Source: Knufia peltigerae
Taxonomy: Eukaryota > Ascomycota > Eurotiomycetes > Chaetothyriales > Trichomeriaceae
NCBI GenBank assembly: GCA_030247855.1
Contig: JAPDRN010000038.1
Span: forward strand, 62,001 to 126,000
Direction: 5' to 3'
Length of the DNA stretch: 64,000 bases
Position numbers and translations under genes: made by a program. This document shows, piece by piece, positions 1 through 10,660 of this stretch (its first letter is position 1; every line of letters begins with the position of its first letter). A model generated the notes under the pieces. The model saw nothing but the letters and a program-made list of their open reading frames with translations, ran no database searches and was not told the DNA's origin.

Positions 1-401
1 ACATATCGTAGATCAGTGCGTTCACCTCGTTGGTCGACTGGCCCGTGCGTACAGATTATGCTTTCAATATAATCCACACCGTCTGATGTAGCAATGATCT
101 AGATCTAGCGCACGACCCTCCGGGGCTCTTCCTCGAGGAAAATCGTGTTAAACGTTAACTCCAGAATATCATCCATCATCAACGTGAAGCGTGACGTTAT
201 AAAGGTATATAGCTTTGCCCGGCTTCCGGCCTTAATTGACATGCTATTTCTATCTCTAAGTCAACACCGACAAAGCATAAATCCGAGCCTTCAGACCTAC
301 CCACATACATCCCCATCGTATTACAGTGTCGGTTCGTATTTGAGTTCGCAGTACAGCACAAAGAGAACAGTGTCATAAGATCCGCGCTATATCAACGAAA
401 A
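1..401. other. Upstream region of small secreted protein gene
   Basis: No gene is supported here. The right half is pyrimidine-rich and fits a 5' leader for the gene starting at 402. Confidence 0.4.
197..210 (+). promoter_or_regulatory. Putative TATA box
   Basis: TATAAAGGTATATA-like element about 200 nt before the ATG at 402, followed by a pyrimidine-rich stretch that could be a 5' UTR. The distance would imply a leader of roughly 170 nt. Seen by motif only. Confidence 0.35.
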
Positions 402-611
402 ATGCGTCTACAAATCCTCATATCTTCATTGCTCCTACTTATGGGCGTGGACCAAGCGCTCGCTGGGGTTGCGAGGGCACGAGACGAGGGTGACATTGCC
501 CCAGCACCAGACTGCAAGGCTCTCTGCACTTCGTACTGGAACTGTGTACGTATCGACATGTGGAACGGGGTTGTGTGCAAACCGCCAATTGAACAATGTG
601 GAAATTGTTAA
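402..611 (+). CDS. Small secreted cysteine-rich protein (69 aa)
   Basis: Single-exon frame of 69 residues. Residues 1-22 form a classic signal peptide (Arg, a long Leu/Ile stretch, then a small-residue cleavage site near Ala-Leu-Ala-Gly). The mature peptide is about 47 residues with six cysteines (two paired near the middle, four towards the C-terminus), enough for three disulfides. The size, signal peptide and cysteine content match the loosely defined class of fungal small secreted cysteine-rich proteins, which includes effectors, hydrophobin-like and antimicrobial peptides. I do not recognise a specific family and the cysteine spacing is not that of hydrophobins. It is isolated: the next supported gene starts 1.8 kb away. 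An unseen 3' intron could lengthen it. Confidence 0.55.
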   Translation: MRLQILISSLLLLMGVDQALAGVARARDEGDIAPAPDCKALCTSYWNCVRIDMWNGVVCKPPIEQCGNC

Positions 612-2417
612 TGCTTGGGTCAACTTCCAGCCGGAATCTAGGTGCGTTATCCATTTCTTTTCCTCGGTATAGACAAGCTAACGAGTGATAAAGCCGCGAA
701 TTGAAGCCACAAGAAAACAAGAACTAAGTAATGGCGGCACCCACTGCTTATCGGGAGATTTTGCTAGGATAGTTCTGATAACATTGACGAAGCACCCATG
801 TTGATTCGGCATAAATATATTGTATTCCGAGAAAGTAGCCGCTTGGAGAGAGCCCAGTTAAACATTTTGCCACGTACATACAGAAACGAATGCAAATATT
901 ACTTTGCCCTCGAAAACCATAGCTCTAAAAAGTAGTTCTACTAATGCATTTTCATTACGCAAGCTTCAAAGATCAAGTCATGAACGGACCTGAGAAGTCA
1001 TCGAAACATTTCACGATGTCTCCGCGAAATTCGGTATCAATTTCGAATGAGAATCAGTCCAGGGGATGACTAGACATCGCCCTGACCATATTGGTTGAAC
1101 CTGCTCAGCTGCCTCGCCCTGTGAAGTCGCGGCATAATCTAGCTGTGACCCGGGTCAAGTACTCCTGCTCTGAGATTTCGGGTCGTGATGGCGCGAGAAA
1201 AAGCTTAAGCCATCATCACCCTGATTGAGATCAAGTCCAGTGTTTGTATGTACTGTACAGTATTTGACATTTATAACGACTGTAACTCTCCAGAATAATC
1301 TCTCGGCCACATTATTCGGGATGTAGAGAGGCAATTCAGAAGGGCATTGAAACCAGCGGAGAAGCTTGATACATACAGAATATCAGAGCAGAAGAGTAAG
1401 GTTGTACAGTCGTGTTCCATGCCCATCCGAGCAGTTGCAAAACTTTCGATCTTGACATACCTATACGAAACACCGTTTTAGGTAGTAGACGGGAATGATC
1501 ATATTGGCCCTCACTGCAGACCTTTCTTCTCTCTTGGTCCGATACTGCTCGCCTATAGTTTCAATTGGTTTCAGCCTGGCTCACGGATCAATTTCTCGGC
1601 TAGATCAATTGATATAGGCGTGTCTTGGCTTAGATCGCTATCAGGCCTCTAAGAAGGCAAGCACGCTGTCATATTTGTTAGTAGATATCTTGGATATGCC
1701 GAGGTTGAGGAATTTTTGCCCAGTCCTCAGTCTCGTTCCACCTACAAACCATGCATACTCTCAGTCCATAAGTTTGCGCTGAATGCATTCTCACTTCCTA
1801 CAGAACGTCCGAGGTTTCAATAAAATTGGTATCCAGAATTTCTTCGCTATCCCGTATGCAGCTGCACCCTGTGTTTGTGGCACCAATTCCACCGCCGACC
1901 TGAACTATTGTATCTCTCTTAACGTGGTAAGTTTTGGAAGTGTATGTACTGAAGACACGTCGTGTTTTCCCGGGTGTTAGGTAGAGAGTAGTATCTGCGC
2001 AGATTGTTTCGAAATCCTTGCCTTTGTGCTTAACCACAAAAAGAAGATGGTCCCTAGGCAGACCCAGCTGTGTTCCTGATTCTTTCATATAGTTAGAGTT
2101 GAATTTACGAGTAGACAATGCTAATACCTTGTTCCGATGTATGAATAAATTTAGCTTCCCAAGCAAGAGCAAATTGAATCAGGAGTGGAAGGAATAGCGA
2201 GAACACTAGACTCTGACAGGGAAGGTGCGCCTGGTTCTGAGCACGTGCTCGCTACGCTTGACCTGCCTTAAACGGGAGCCCCCATCTTCGGTTAGAACTG
2301 CAAGATCGTGTGTATCTCCGGTGCCACCACTCTTTCTCTTTGTAGGTTCTCAAGTCTCCCTCAGCAAGCATCCTTATGTGTATGCAATAAGGTCACTCAG
2401 GTCCTTGCTCACGTCAG
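612..2417. other. Gene-poor stretch, no supported gene
   Basis: 1.8 kb with only short, low-quality frames on both strands. One frame near 1783-1930 encodes a short Cys-containing stretch followed by a GTAAGT-like donor, but no partner exon could be assigned. No repeat or mobile element was recognised. The right end should hold the promoter of the regulator starting at 2418. Confidence 0.4.
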
Positions 2418-4874
2418 ATGTCACAGGGAAGGCCGTCTCCGCTACCCCCTGGGGTTGGTCTCAAACGACGCAGAGACGATCAACGCATCAATGAACCGCG
2501 TAAACGAACAACTGTAGCGTAGGTTATCCTTAAATGTTGTCTAAAATATCACTAATCGTGGGTTGAATATCAGCTGCGATGTCTGCCGACAGCAAAAGGA
2601 AAAGTGCGAAGGAGGACCGCCCTGCAGAAGGTGTACTCGCCTCCGAAAAGAATGTCGATTTCACGGAGTGCCTATGGAGACTCCAACTTCGCGCACATCC
2701 TCAAACACCCGGGAAACCACATCTCAGGTTGATACTGATTGTGACCAAAGCTCGCGTGTACAAGACCTAGAGCGTATCGCCCGGCACTTCCTCGGCCACT
2801 CTGGCACTGCTCCTCTGGACGATTCTGACATCCGGCACGCCGTCGAGGAGATTACCAACCTATCCCGCGATCGTGGAAATGACAGTGAGCAGGGAATTCA
2901 AAATTCTGGGCCTAGTGCTGAAGAGGAATCTTTTGACACTCGCTTCGTGTCCAAGGTTACAGCTCGTAAGTCTGACTATGTTTACTCTGCTAGTTTCGCA
3001 TACCGGATTATGTTGACGTTCGCTAGACTACTCAGGTGAATTCTCCCACTGGAATTTTTCGCAAAAGCTTTGGCGGCGGGTCAGTCAACAGTTAGAAAAA
3101 TTAGGTTCCAACAACTTGAGCCAGCGAATTCAGGTCAAGGACTACTGGCGGCCGACCCAGTTACAGTCCCCGGTGAATGTTATCTCCCAGGCGATGGACC
3201 ATTTACCACCATACCATATTGCCCAGTTTTTGGTGAAGCTGTTCTTCAAGTACGTTCAACTGAACTGCTTCTTCATTGAGGAAGAGTGGATTTTGGCAAA
3301 GGTGCAGCACTCTTACTCGGAAGCCCCTGAATTCTCAGCCAGCGATGTTTCCTGGGTCTGCAGTCTCTTCGCCGTTCTAGCCATCGGCACCCAGGTGGCG
3401 CACATGGAGTCTGGGTCCTCCTTGATTACAGAGTCCGAAGAAGATCTTACGATGTGCTCCGAGGACGATGTAGGCAAAATCTTCTTCCACACTGCTCATA
3501 GCCTCGTCCCGGATGTCATGGCTCTCGCGTCTCAAGAAAGCGTCCAGGCTTGCCTACTACTCGCCAAGTACGCCATGCCACTGTCAACTGGGGGCCTGTC
3601 CTATAGTTACCTAGGACTTGCCATGAATATGATCATCTTGAACGGGATGCACCGGAAATACACAGGCAGTGGGTGTGATGCCAAGACCATCGAGACAAGA
3701 AACAGACTCTTCTGGACCGCTTACACTCTACAACTGTGAGTACCCTGCTTCGATGATGACCTGATATTAATGAACGTGGTCTAGTTATATCAGTGTAATG
3801 CACGGCCGTCCGGTGTCTATTGCACAGTCTGATATTAGTGTCGAACGTCCAGTTGACTTTCCTGGGCTTCGTTCACCTAATTTTGCTAATTTAATTGCCT
3901 TTATCGAGTTTAATGATTACCTAGCCGAATCATCTGAGGCTTTGTAAGTGTGACTTTCTCAAAATAGTCTCGCTGAACTAATTTGCTTTTTTCTTTTTTT
4001 TAGAAAACAATTCAGGAAATGCCCGAGATCTCTCTTTCCGGAGTACGCCGCGAGGCTGCTCCAGGTTCGTGATCGGATCAAGTGCTGGTGGGAGAGCCAG
4101 GCACGCAGTAATATTGAATTCCAATATTCAGACCACAACGCACCGTCGTTCCGGGCATTCGCCCGTCTCAAGCTTTGTTACCTGCTTCTCTACATCTACA
4201 TTGGGCGGCCTTTCCTTTTCTTGGACGAATCTCATCTACAACCTCCTACAGTTGACGCAAACTCGACACGCCAGCAGCGTTCGGCGAGCGTCACGGGCAT
4301 ATCAAGCCTAGCGGATGGCTGTGTCCATGGCGCCACACAGATCATTGATCTCCTGCAGTCTCTTTCCGAGAGTGTCGGCCTGTCTCGAGCTTCCTACACC
4401 GAGTTCAGCTCATGTCGAGCATCTCTACTGGTACTCCTGACGGAATGGCTTCGCTCGGGAGAACGCAAAAAGGTGGCAGCCACCCTCGACCGTGGCATGA
4501 ATCTTATCCACCAAATGACGGGTGGGAACTCGAACAAGTCTGAGGTGTCCTTGATCGAGTATCTTGAACGTGCAATCAAATACATCTCGGCGGCACATCC
4601 AGATCAAGACCTACCCAGCAACCGTCCTTCAGCAGTCCGAGAACTAGAGAGCGCGTATTCAAGCTTCAAAACTTGGGCACAGTTGAAAAGGTCTGAAAGT
4701 GCGGCAGGGAACGACCCACACACCTCTTCGCTTGGTCCCCGGCTGATGAGTCCTTCAAATTCACAAAGTGATTTGATTGATGCTGCCGATTTATTCAACA
4801 CGGCTTGGTCTTTTAGCGATGACGATGGCAGTCTGGATCCCTTCCTTTTCCCCCTTGTTCCTGGCCAAGGCTAA
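2418..4874 (+). CDS. Zn2Cys6 transcription factor 1 (about 740 aa)
   Basis: Five-exon model: 2418-2518, 2574-2965, 3027-3735, 3794-3943, 4004-4874; the lengths sum to 741 codons. The start ATG at 2418 is the first in frame after a stop at 2388. The first intron (GTAGGT donor, CTAAT branch, CAG) falls just before the zinc cluster, a common position. The binuclear cluster is C35-x2-C38-x6-C45-x5-C51-x2-C54-x6-C61, preceded by a basic Lys/Arg stretch. Downstream is a fungal-specific middle homology region with the typical aromatic 'YSGxxSxW' entry and a 'GRPxSI' segment after intron 3. Nuclear DNA-binding regulator; target genes unknown. It converges with the permease gene (76 bp between stops), so it does not share a promoter with it. 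Exon junctions are my inference from splice signals. Confidence 0.88.
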
Positions 4875-4950
4875 CTTTAAGCTCAATTTGCTCATCACAA
4901 ACGTCTTGCCCAACATCTCTGTCCCATGTACCACAGAGCTAGTCTTTAGT

Positions 4951-6977
4951 CTAACCAAAAATCAAATACTTAACGCGCTTATGCCACGATGCGTGCGGAA
5001 CTTCCACTTCGGCCTTATTCCGCAATTCTTCCTCATTCAGTCGGTCCTGCTCGTCGAACGCTAATCCCTCGACAAAGGACATTTCTTCTGGCTTGACTAT
5101 TTTTGTTTTGAACCAAAACTGGAGATATGTTAGTCAAGAATGCCAACCTTTGCGGTATTGAAAGCTTACCTTGTACAAAAAGTAGTCGAAAAAGAACAGT
5201 GGCGCGGCTAGATAGGAGGAGAAGAAGGTTTTGGCGGAGCCCTTCTCTCCAAATGGCCAACAAGAGAGGTAAAATTCACAGCCGAAAACGAAGAGGACCA
5301 CAACCAAGGCGACATATTGGGCGTACGGAGTTCCAAAACCTTTGAAGGGCAATTTCTTGAGGTCGTAGCCTTGAGCGCGAAGCCCCGTGCGGAAGCGAAG
5401 ATGAGCAATGTAAATGCATCCCAGCTGGAACAGAGTTGCAATAGCTGTCTGAGGGATCCTGTCAGTACATAGACGCAGAACGGGTGTTCAGAGAACTTAC
5501 CAGGGCTGAGAACCAGCTGTATACCTGAACACCAACACTAGCGCAGTTAAGATAGGTCAATCCGCCACCAAGACCGATACTAATGATCAAAGCAACCCAT
5601 GGACGCCCCTGAGAATCCTTGCGGCCAAAGAAGCTATGGAGGAGGCCTTCATCGGCCAAAGCTGCAAGGCTTCGGCTAGAAATGTAGCCAGCGCTCACAC
5701 CGCAGCTGATCACACTGAGGAAAATGAAGCCGTTGATCAGATGGGCAAACCACATAGCGTCAGCCCGTTTCATGGCTATCACGAACGGACTGCCAAGGGT
5801 ACCACTGGCATTGACTAGATCGTCATCATTGTACGGTACGCACATCCCGACAAGCCAAATATTCAAGACGAAGAATGTAAACATACGCCAAAAGACTGGT
5901 CGGATTGTCTTCTTAAGCGTACGGCGCGGATCAGCAGCTTCGCCAGCGATGACGGCAATGTGTTCACCACCGCCGAAGCTGAAAGCCGCCTGGACGAAGG
6001 CCTTTGAGATACCTTTCATCCCGTTGGTAAAGGCACCGGGATTCTTCCAATAGGTGAACTCGATAGGGCCGTGTGTTGCTGGGATGCCACCAGAGGTCAT
6101 GATGAAGAGAAACATAATGACGGCAATGACAGCCAGACATTTGGCGAAGGACATGCAGTACTCAATGTACCCGTAGATACGTACGTGGAAGACATTGGAG
6201 ACGGCAATGGTGACAAGGAATATCGTGATGTACGCGGCCAGCGGGACGACATCGCTCGCCGGCCAGAATTTCATCACGGATACGGCTGCAGTGATCTCGG
6301 CGGGAATGATCATCACCCACTTGACACTAGTCAGCTTGATCGCGCTGTGAATCATTTGCAGTGGTTAGTCTTACCGCGAACCAGAAGTTGATTCCCAGAG
6401 CAAAGCCAAAAGCCGGATCGACATACTGAGCACCTTGTCGGATGAAACCTCCATGGACAGGCTTGTAGGTGGTCATTTCGCCGACGGAACAGTATTGAAC
6501 GTAGACAATAAAGCTGTGATTCCGAATTAGCACCAATATGTACCATGGTCCTCCCACCAAATCGGAATGTATCTTACGCAAAGACGGTGTACACGATGGC
6601 AATGCCACCCGGACCGGCTAGTAAGTTGATGTCAGCAAGGTATTCACTGGGTTTTTCGTCGCTATTGCTGGATCCGAATGCTTCCAAAGTTTGCTCTCAT
6701 GGCTCTCAAACGTACCATACTTCAGCGCCTGTCCCGTACCCACCCAAAGACCAGTTCCGATGCCGCAACCAAAGGTCATCATCATTATTTGTCGCCTGCC
6801 CAGAGCCCGATGATATCCAGCTGTCTCGACCAAAGGGGCGGTGACAACGGCGTTCTCGACATCATCAGAGCCGGACTTGGTCTCAGCAGTGGCATGTTTT
6901 TCAGTTGCGAAGATCTCCTGAGTTGGAAAAACTCGCGAAGTCGAGTAGGCGCCCTCTTCTGACCTCAAGGAAGACAT
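4951..6977 (-). CDS. Amino acid permease, APC superfamily (568 aa)
   Basis: Plasma-membrane proton/amino acid symporter of the fungal AAP type. Six exons on the minus strand: 6716-6977, 6578-6617, 6375-6513, 5501-6319, 5170-5448, 4951-5118, summing to 569 codons. The N-terminus is a hydrophilic tail of about 65 residues. The first membrane segment then carries the APC signature (GCGIGTGLWVGTG), followed by 'GPGG' and the conserved 'GEMTTYxP' loop. A 'PAEITAA' motif follows intron 3 and 'SFGGGE' lies mid-protein. About 12 membrane segments are visible. Intron 3 could end at any of several AG sites; I chose the AAG at 6322-6320 because it gives the family-typical spacing of WF to PAEI. It is divergent from the HAD gene, with 539 bp shared upstream. 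Substrate cannot be told from sequence. Confidence 0.88.
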
Positions 6978-7516
6978 TTATAGTCTTGTGAAGAGCTTTA
7001 GGCTTTGGTATATGTGTAGTTTGAGCTTTAGGCCTGGAGGTGCCGTCAGATTTCGCACGAATGTAGAAGTCGGAAAATCCGAGGTCGAGTAGATAGTGAT
7101 TGCATACAGACGATGCAGCTTACTCCAAGATTAAATAAATCCAGTGATTCAGCGACCCACGAAGGGGAGGAACAACTTCTCCACAAAGATAACGGGGTTG
7201 TCAAGGGACATTGTGAGATCTCGCTGTGTAACTCCATGTCTCAATCAATTTGTGTCCACAAAGCAATATCAATATGAAAGACTTCGGCGGTATATGTACC
7301 CGGCGGAGTACGCCGGTCAATCCCGCCGGCAACGAGCATTTCCACCTGAAATGGAGGTTGACAAGCCCGCCGGGACCGGACAACCGCGCGGTCCTGTACC
7401 TAGTTCCGTTAAGCTTACAAGTTAGCCCTAACTATTTTGTGGAGGAATCGGCCTAAATTGTATCAATGTTGAGATCGAGTTTGATTGCTTGAAAAGGCTC
7501 ATAACGGCATATTCTG
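6978..7516. promoter_or_regulatory. Divergent intergenic region, permease / HAD enzyme
   Basis: 539 bp between two start codons facing away from each other, so it should hold both promoters. No strong TATA box or operator recognised. Confidence 0.4.
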
Positions 7517-8370
7517 ATGACTCAAGTCTCAATCAAAAAGGAGGAGTTTAGAAGGCCTGACAGAATGTCTTCTCGATCTAAGAACGTTGTGTTTGACGTG
7601 GTAGGGACGCTCGTCTCGTACGACGCCGTCGTTAATGCCGTTGAGACACAATTGGGCGAACGTTTGAAGTCTAGAGGAATTCAAACTCGTCTGTTTGTGT
7701 GCCTGTGGATGGAAACGACCGAGCGCGAGTACACGTACCTCAGCATGTCGGGAAAATACGTTCCATTTGGCGAGGTGTTCAAGAAGATATTCTGGCGAAT
7801 GTTATGGATGGGTGGTATCCAAGAGCCTCGCGAGTTTGCTTCGTCGGAAGACCTAGCTACTATTCTTGCTGCACACCAAAAGCTTCAAATGCGACCCGGC
7901 GCGGTAGAATGTGTGAAGAAGCTGCGTGATGCCGGCTTTACTGTGTGGGCATTGACTGCCGGCGACTTGAAGCGTGTTGGTGGTTATTTTTCACAGGCGG
8001 GTGTTGAAATGCACCCAGACAACTTGATATCCTGCGACTCTACCGGCCTCGGAAAGCCTGACCCAGCAGCATATCGGCCCTTGTTGGACAAGCTAATCAA
8101 GGAAAACGATGGAAAGAAGCCATGGTTCGCAGCAGCGCATATGTGGGATGTCTCAGCTGCCAGGAGAACAGGGTAAGTCAACCCAAGATGCTTCACAGCT
8201 ACACTATTCTAAGCTTTTGAGTCTGACCTCGTTATCGCGGAAACAGTTTTGCAGGTGCATATTGTACAGTGTGGGAAAAAGAACCACTGGTTGATCTGTT
8301 TGGTGAAATGGATGTGATCGATAGTACATTACCTGGAATGGCGGACCAAATCATTGCCAGCACGAATTGA
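7517..8370 (+). CDS. HAD-superfamily hydrolase, (S)-2-haloacid dehalogenase-like (259 aa)
   Basis: Two exons, 7517-8172 and 8247-8370 (GTAAGT donor, CAG acceptor), 260 codons. HAD motif I is FDVVGTLV with the nucleophile Asp27 (the second, usually acidic, position of the phosphatase motif is Val, as in dehalogenases). Motif II is ALTAGD, motif III the Lys of GLGKPDP, and motif IV is 'HMWDVSAARRTGFAGAY', in which the Asp positions the catalytic water and the flanking pattern is typical of haloacid dehalogenase type II. The reaction in the family is hydrolytic removal of a 2-halogen from short 2-haloalkanoates; many fungal members have unknown natural substrates. No signal peptide, so cytosolic. 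An internal Met at residue 17 is an alternative start. Confidence 0.85.
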
Positions 8371-8991
8371 GGGGACAGCGTTGACATTGAGGGAATGGAA
8401 GACATCTGTATTCAACAAGGTCTTGCCGTTTCCTGATTGGGAGCTGGTCTTGTTGGCACCGGTCGGTGGGGTTGTGTTACATACACCACGAATGCTTGGA
8501 AGGACATGAATCGACTTCATAGAGCAGTCAAGAAGCCTACAGAAGATTTCCTTTTGCCCTCGCGGTCTCTCGTTCGGTAGAGCCATTTCTCAGGCGGTGC
8601 TTCCGCAATACTCTGTCGCCAAGTTATCTGAAGATTTCCCCGGAGTCTTTCCTATCGCCTTCCGTTAGCAGTCACCATGTGCCAATTACCTTGGCATAGT
8701 TTGTGATAGTGAGCCGCGCCCTCGGAATGCTGATAGTCAACATGGAGAAGAGCGGCTGGGTTCATCTCCACCTCCACCGGCTTGAAGACGTGGAAACATC
8801 TCTGCCGCCGGGAGCATGCCAGAGCTAGGAGTGTTTCCGTTCTTACTCTTGTGCAGGGCGTGCCAGTGATCACCGGTGGCCCTGTTTGCAGCCTGGGAAG
8901 TGGTCAACACAGGTCGTCCAGGCTAAGTCTTCTTCCCTAAATAGGGTCATTCTGTATAGCAAAGCTTCTCTAGAGTGAATCGACAATCGAC
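8371..8991. other. Intergenic, no gene seen
   Basis: 621 bp between two same-strand genes. It holds the HAD gene 3' end and the promoter of the FAD oxidoreductase. Short antisense frames lack recognisable protein character. Confidence 0.4.
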
Positions 8992-10569
8992 ATGTCAGTT
9001 CCTTTGACCAACGGAACGACCTCATTTTGGAGGACTGAGCCGGATGAGCTTGACAGCTTTCGCTCGAGCGAGACGCTCCCAGATTCCTGTGACATCGTCG
9101 TTATCGGTGCAGGATATGCTGGTTCATCGGTGGTTCACCATATCCTCCAGGGGTGCAGTGACAAAGCCACGCCGTCAATATTGATCTTGGAAGCACGGCA
9201 AGCATGCTCTGGGGCTACTGGACGAAACGGTAACTTATAATCTGCTGCATGAATGATTTCAACAATCAACTCACGCATACAGGTGGTCATATGAAGCCAG
9301 ATCCATATAACTCCATCAGCAGATTAGCTGCTGAGCATGGCATCGAAGCCGCTCGCGAGGTCGCAGAATTTGAGGCCAGCCATGTGACTACCATCAAGGA
9401 CGTGGTAGACCGCGAAGGCATCGAATGCGAATATGTTGTCACCAACGCGATAGATGTGCAACTCAACGCCGATCACTGCAAAACCATGAAGGCTAACTAC
9501 GACCACCTCGTTCACGAAGGCTGCCGACCAACTCAGGATACTGAGTTCGTGGCAAAACCCGGTGCTGAGCAGGTAAGCATACCGCAAGTCCCGTCGAAAG
9601 TGTACTGACGTTCCGTGATATAAGCGCTCTGGCGTTATTGGGGCGGAAGGGTGTTTCATCTATCCTGCCGGGCATATGTGGCCCTATAAGTTCGTCTTGC
9701 ACCTCCTAAGACGGGCTCTGGCCAGCGGTCATGTCACGCTCCATACTCATACTCCCGTTGTGAATGTGGAAAGAAGTACGAAGAGCTACAGCTCCCACTC
9801 ATGGATTGTCAATACGCCACGTGGACGAGTAGCTGCTCGGAAAGTGGTTTACGCTACGAACGGCTACACACCATCGCTACTGCCCCAGTACAGAGACGCC
9901 ATAGTCCCAGTCCGAGGGACCTGTAGCCGAATTGTTGTGCCAAAGAACTCCGGCGCTCCCCGGCTCACCAGTACCTACACTATCCGATGGAATACTTGGG
10001 ACTACGACTATCTGGTACCGCGTGAGGACGGCAGCATTGTCGTGGGAGGAGCACGATCCTCATTTGTGCACCGACTAGGAGATTGGTATAATGTCACTGA
10101 CGATGGGCAAGTACTGGAATCTGCTGCCAAGTATTTCGACGGTTACATGCAGAGGACATTCAGTGGCTGGGAGGACAGTGGCGCCTACACTGACCGTGTT
10201 TGGACTGGCAGTATGTTATTTCCATTTCCTATCTGCGCTTCTTCTTCTTTTGTGTCACTGATTGAAATCATGCTGACAATGATTTTAGTAATGGGATACT
10301 CCATGGACGGTTTGCCTCATGTCGGTGCAGTGCCAGGTACTCAGGGCAAATTCATTATGGCTGGATTCACAGGCCACGGGATGCCCCAGATATTTCTATC
10401 TGCTGCTGGCTTGGCCCAGATGGTATTGAATGATATCTCATTTGAACAGACCAAATTACCACGATTATTCAAAGCAAGGGCAGAAAGACTATTTCGACGG
10501 GAGGAAAACAGACATCTAGATGCCTTGAACCTCACCTCGCGTGAGTCTGAAACTCGAGCACGTCTCTAG
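8992..10569 (+). CDS. FAD-dependent oxidoreductase, DAO family (464 aa)
   Basis: Four exons, 8992-9229, 9283-9572, 9625-10210, 10289-10569, giving 465 codons. The N-terminal dinucleotide-binding motif is IVVIGAGYAGSS (Gly39, Gly41, Gly44), followed by an acidic strand end 'ILEAR' and 'SGATGRNGGH', the FAD-contact segment of the D-amino acid oxidase/glycine oxidase group. 'VPVRG' and the C-terminal 'GYSMDGLPHVG' plus 'GFTGHGMPQ' complete the fold. The family oxidises primary or secondary amines and amino acids with FAD and O2, giving H2O2. The last intron is 78 nt and in frame, so retention would insert a 26-residue hydrophobic stretch rather than break the protein. Fungal relatives are usually annotated only as DAO-domain proteins; the substrate is unknown. 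The amino acid permease and HAD gene nearby suggest nitrogen-compound catabolism (inference). Confidence 0.86.
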
Positions 10570-10660
10570 TTTATCCATATAAACCCTCTTAGGCATATGC
10601 AATAGAATAGAAAAGCATTGTTAGTGGATAAACCTCACGGTGTATATCTGGTCGGTGGTT

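Noticed and set aside
1783..2172. Short Cys-containing frame (plus) and a 124-codon frame (minus) in the 5' gene-poor stretch
   Set aside because: No signal peptide, domain or matching splice partner; overlapping on opposite strands.
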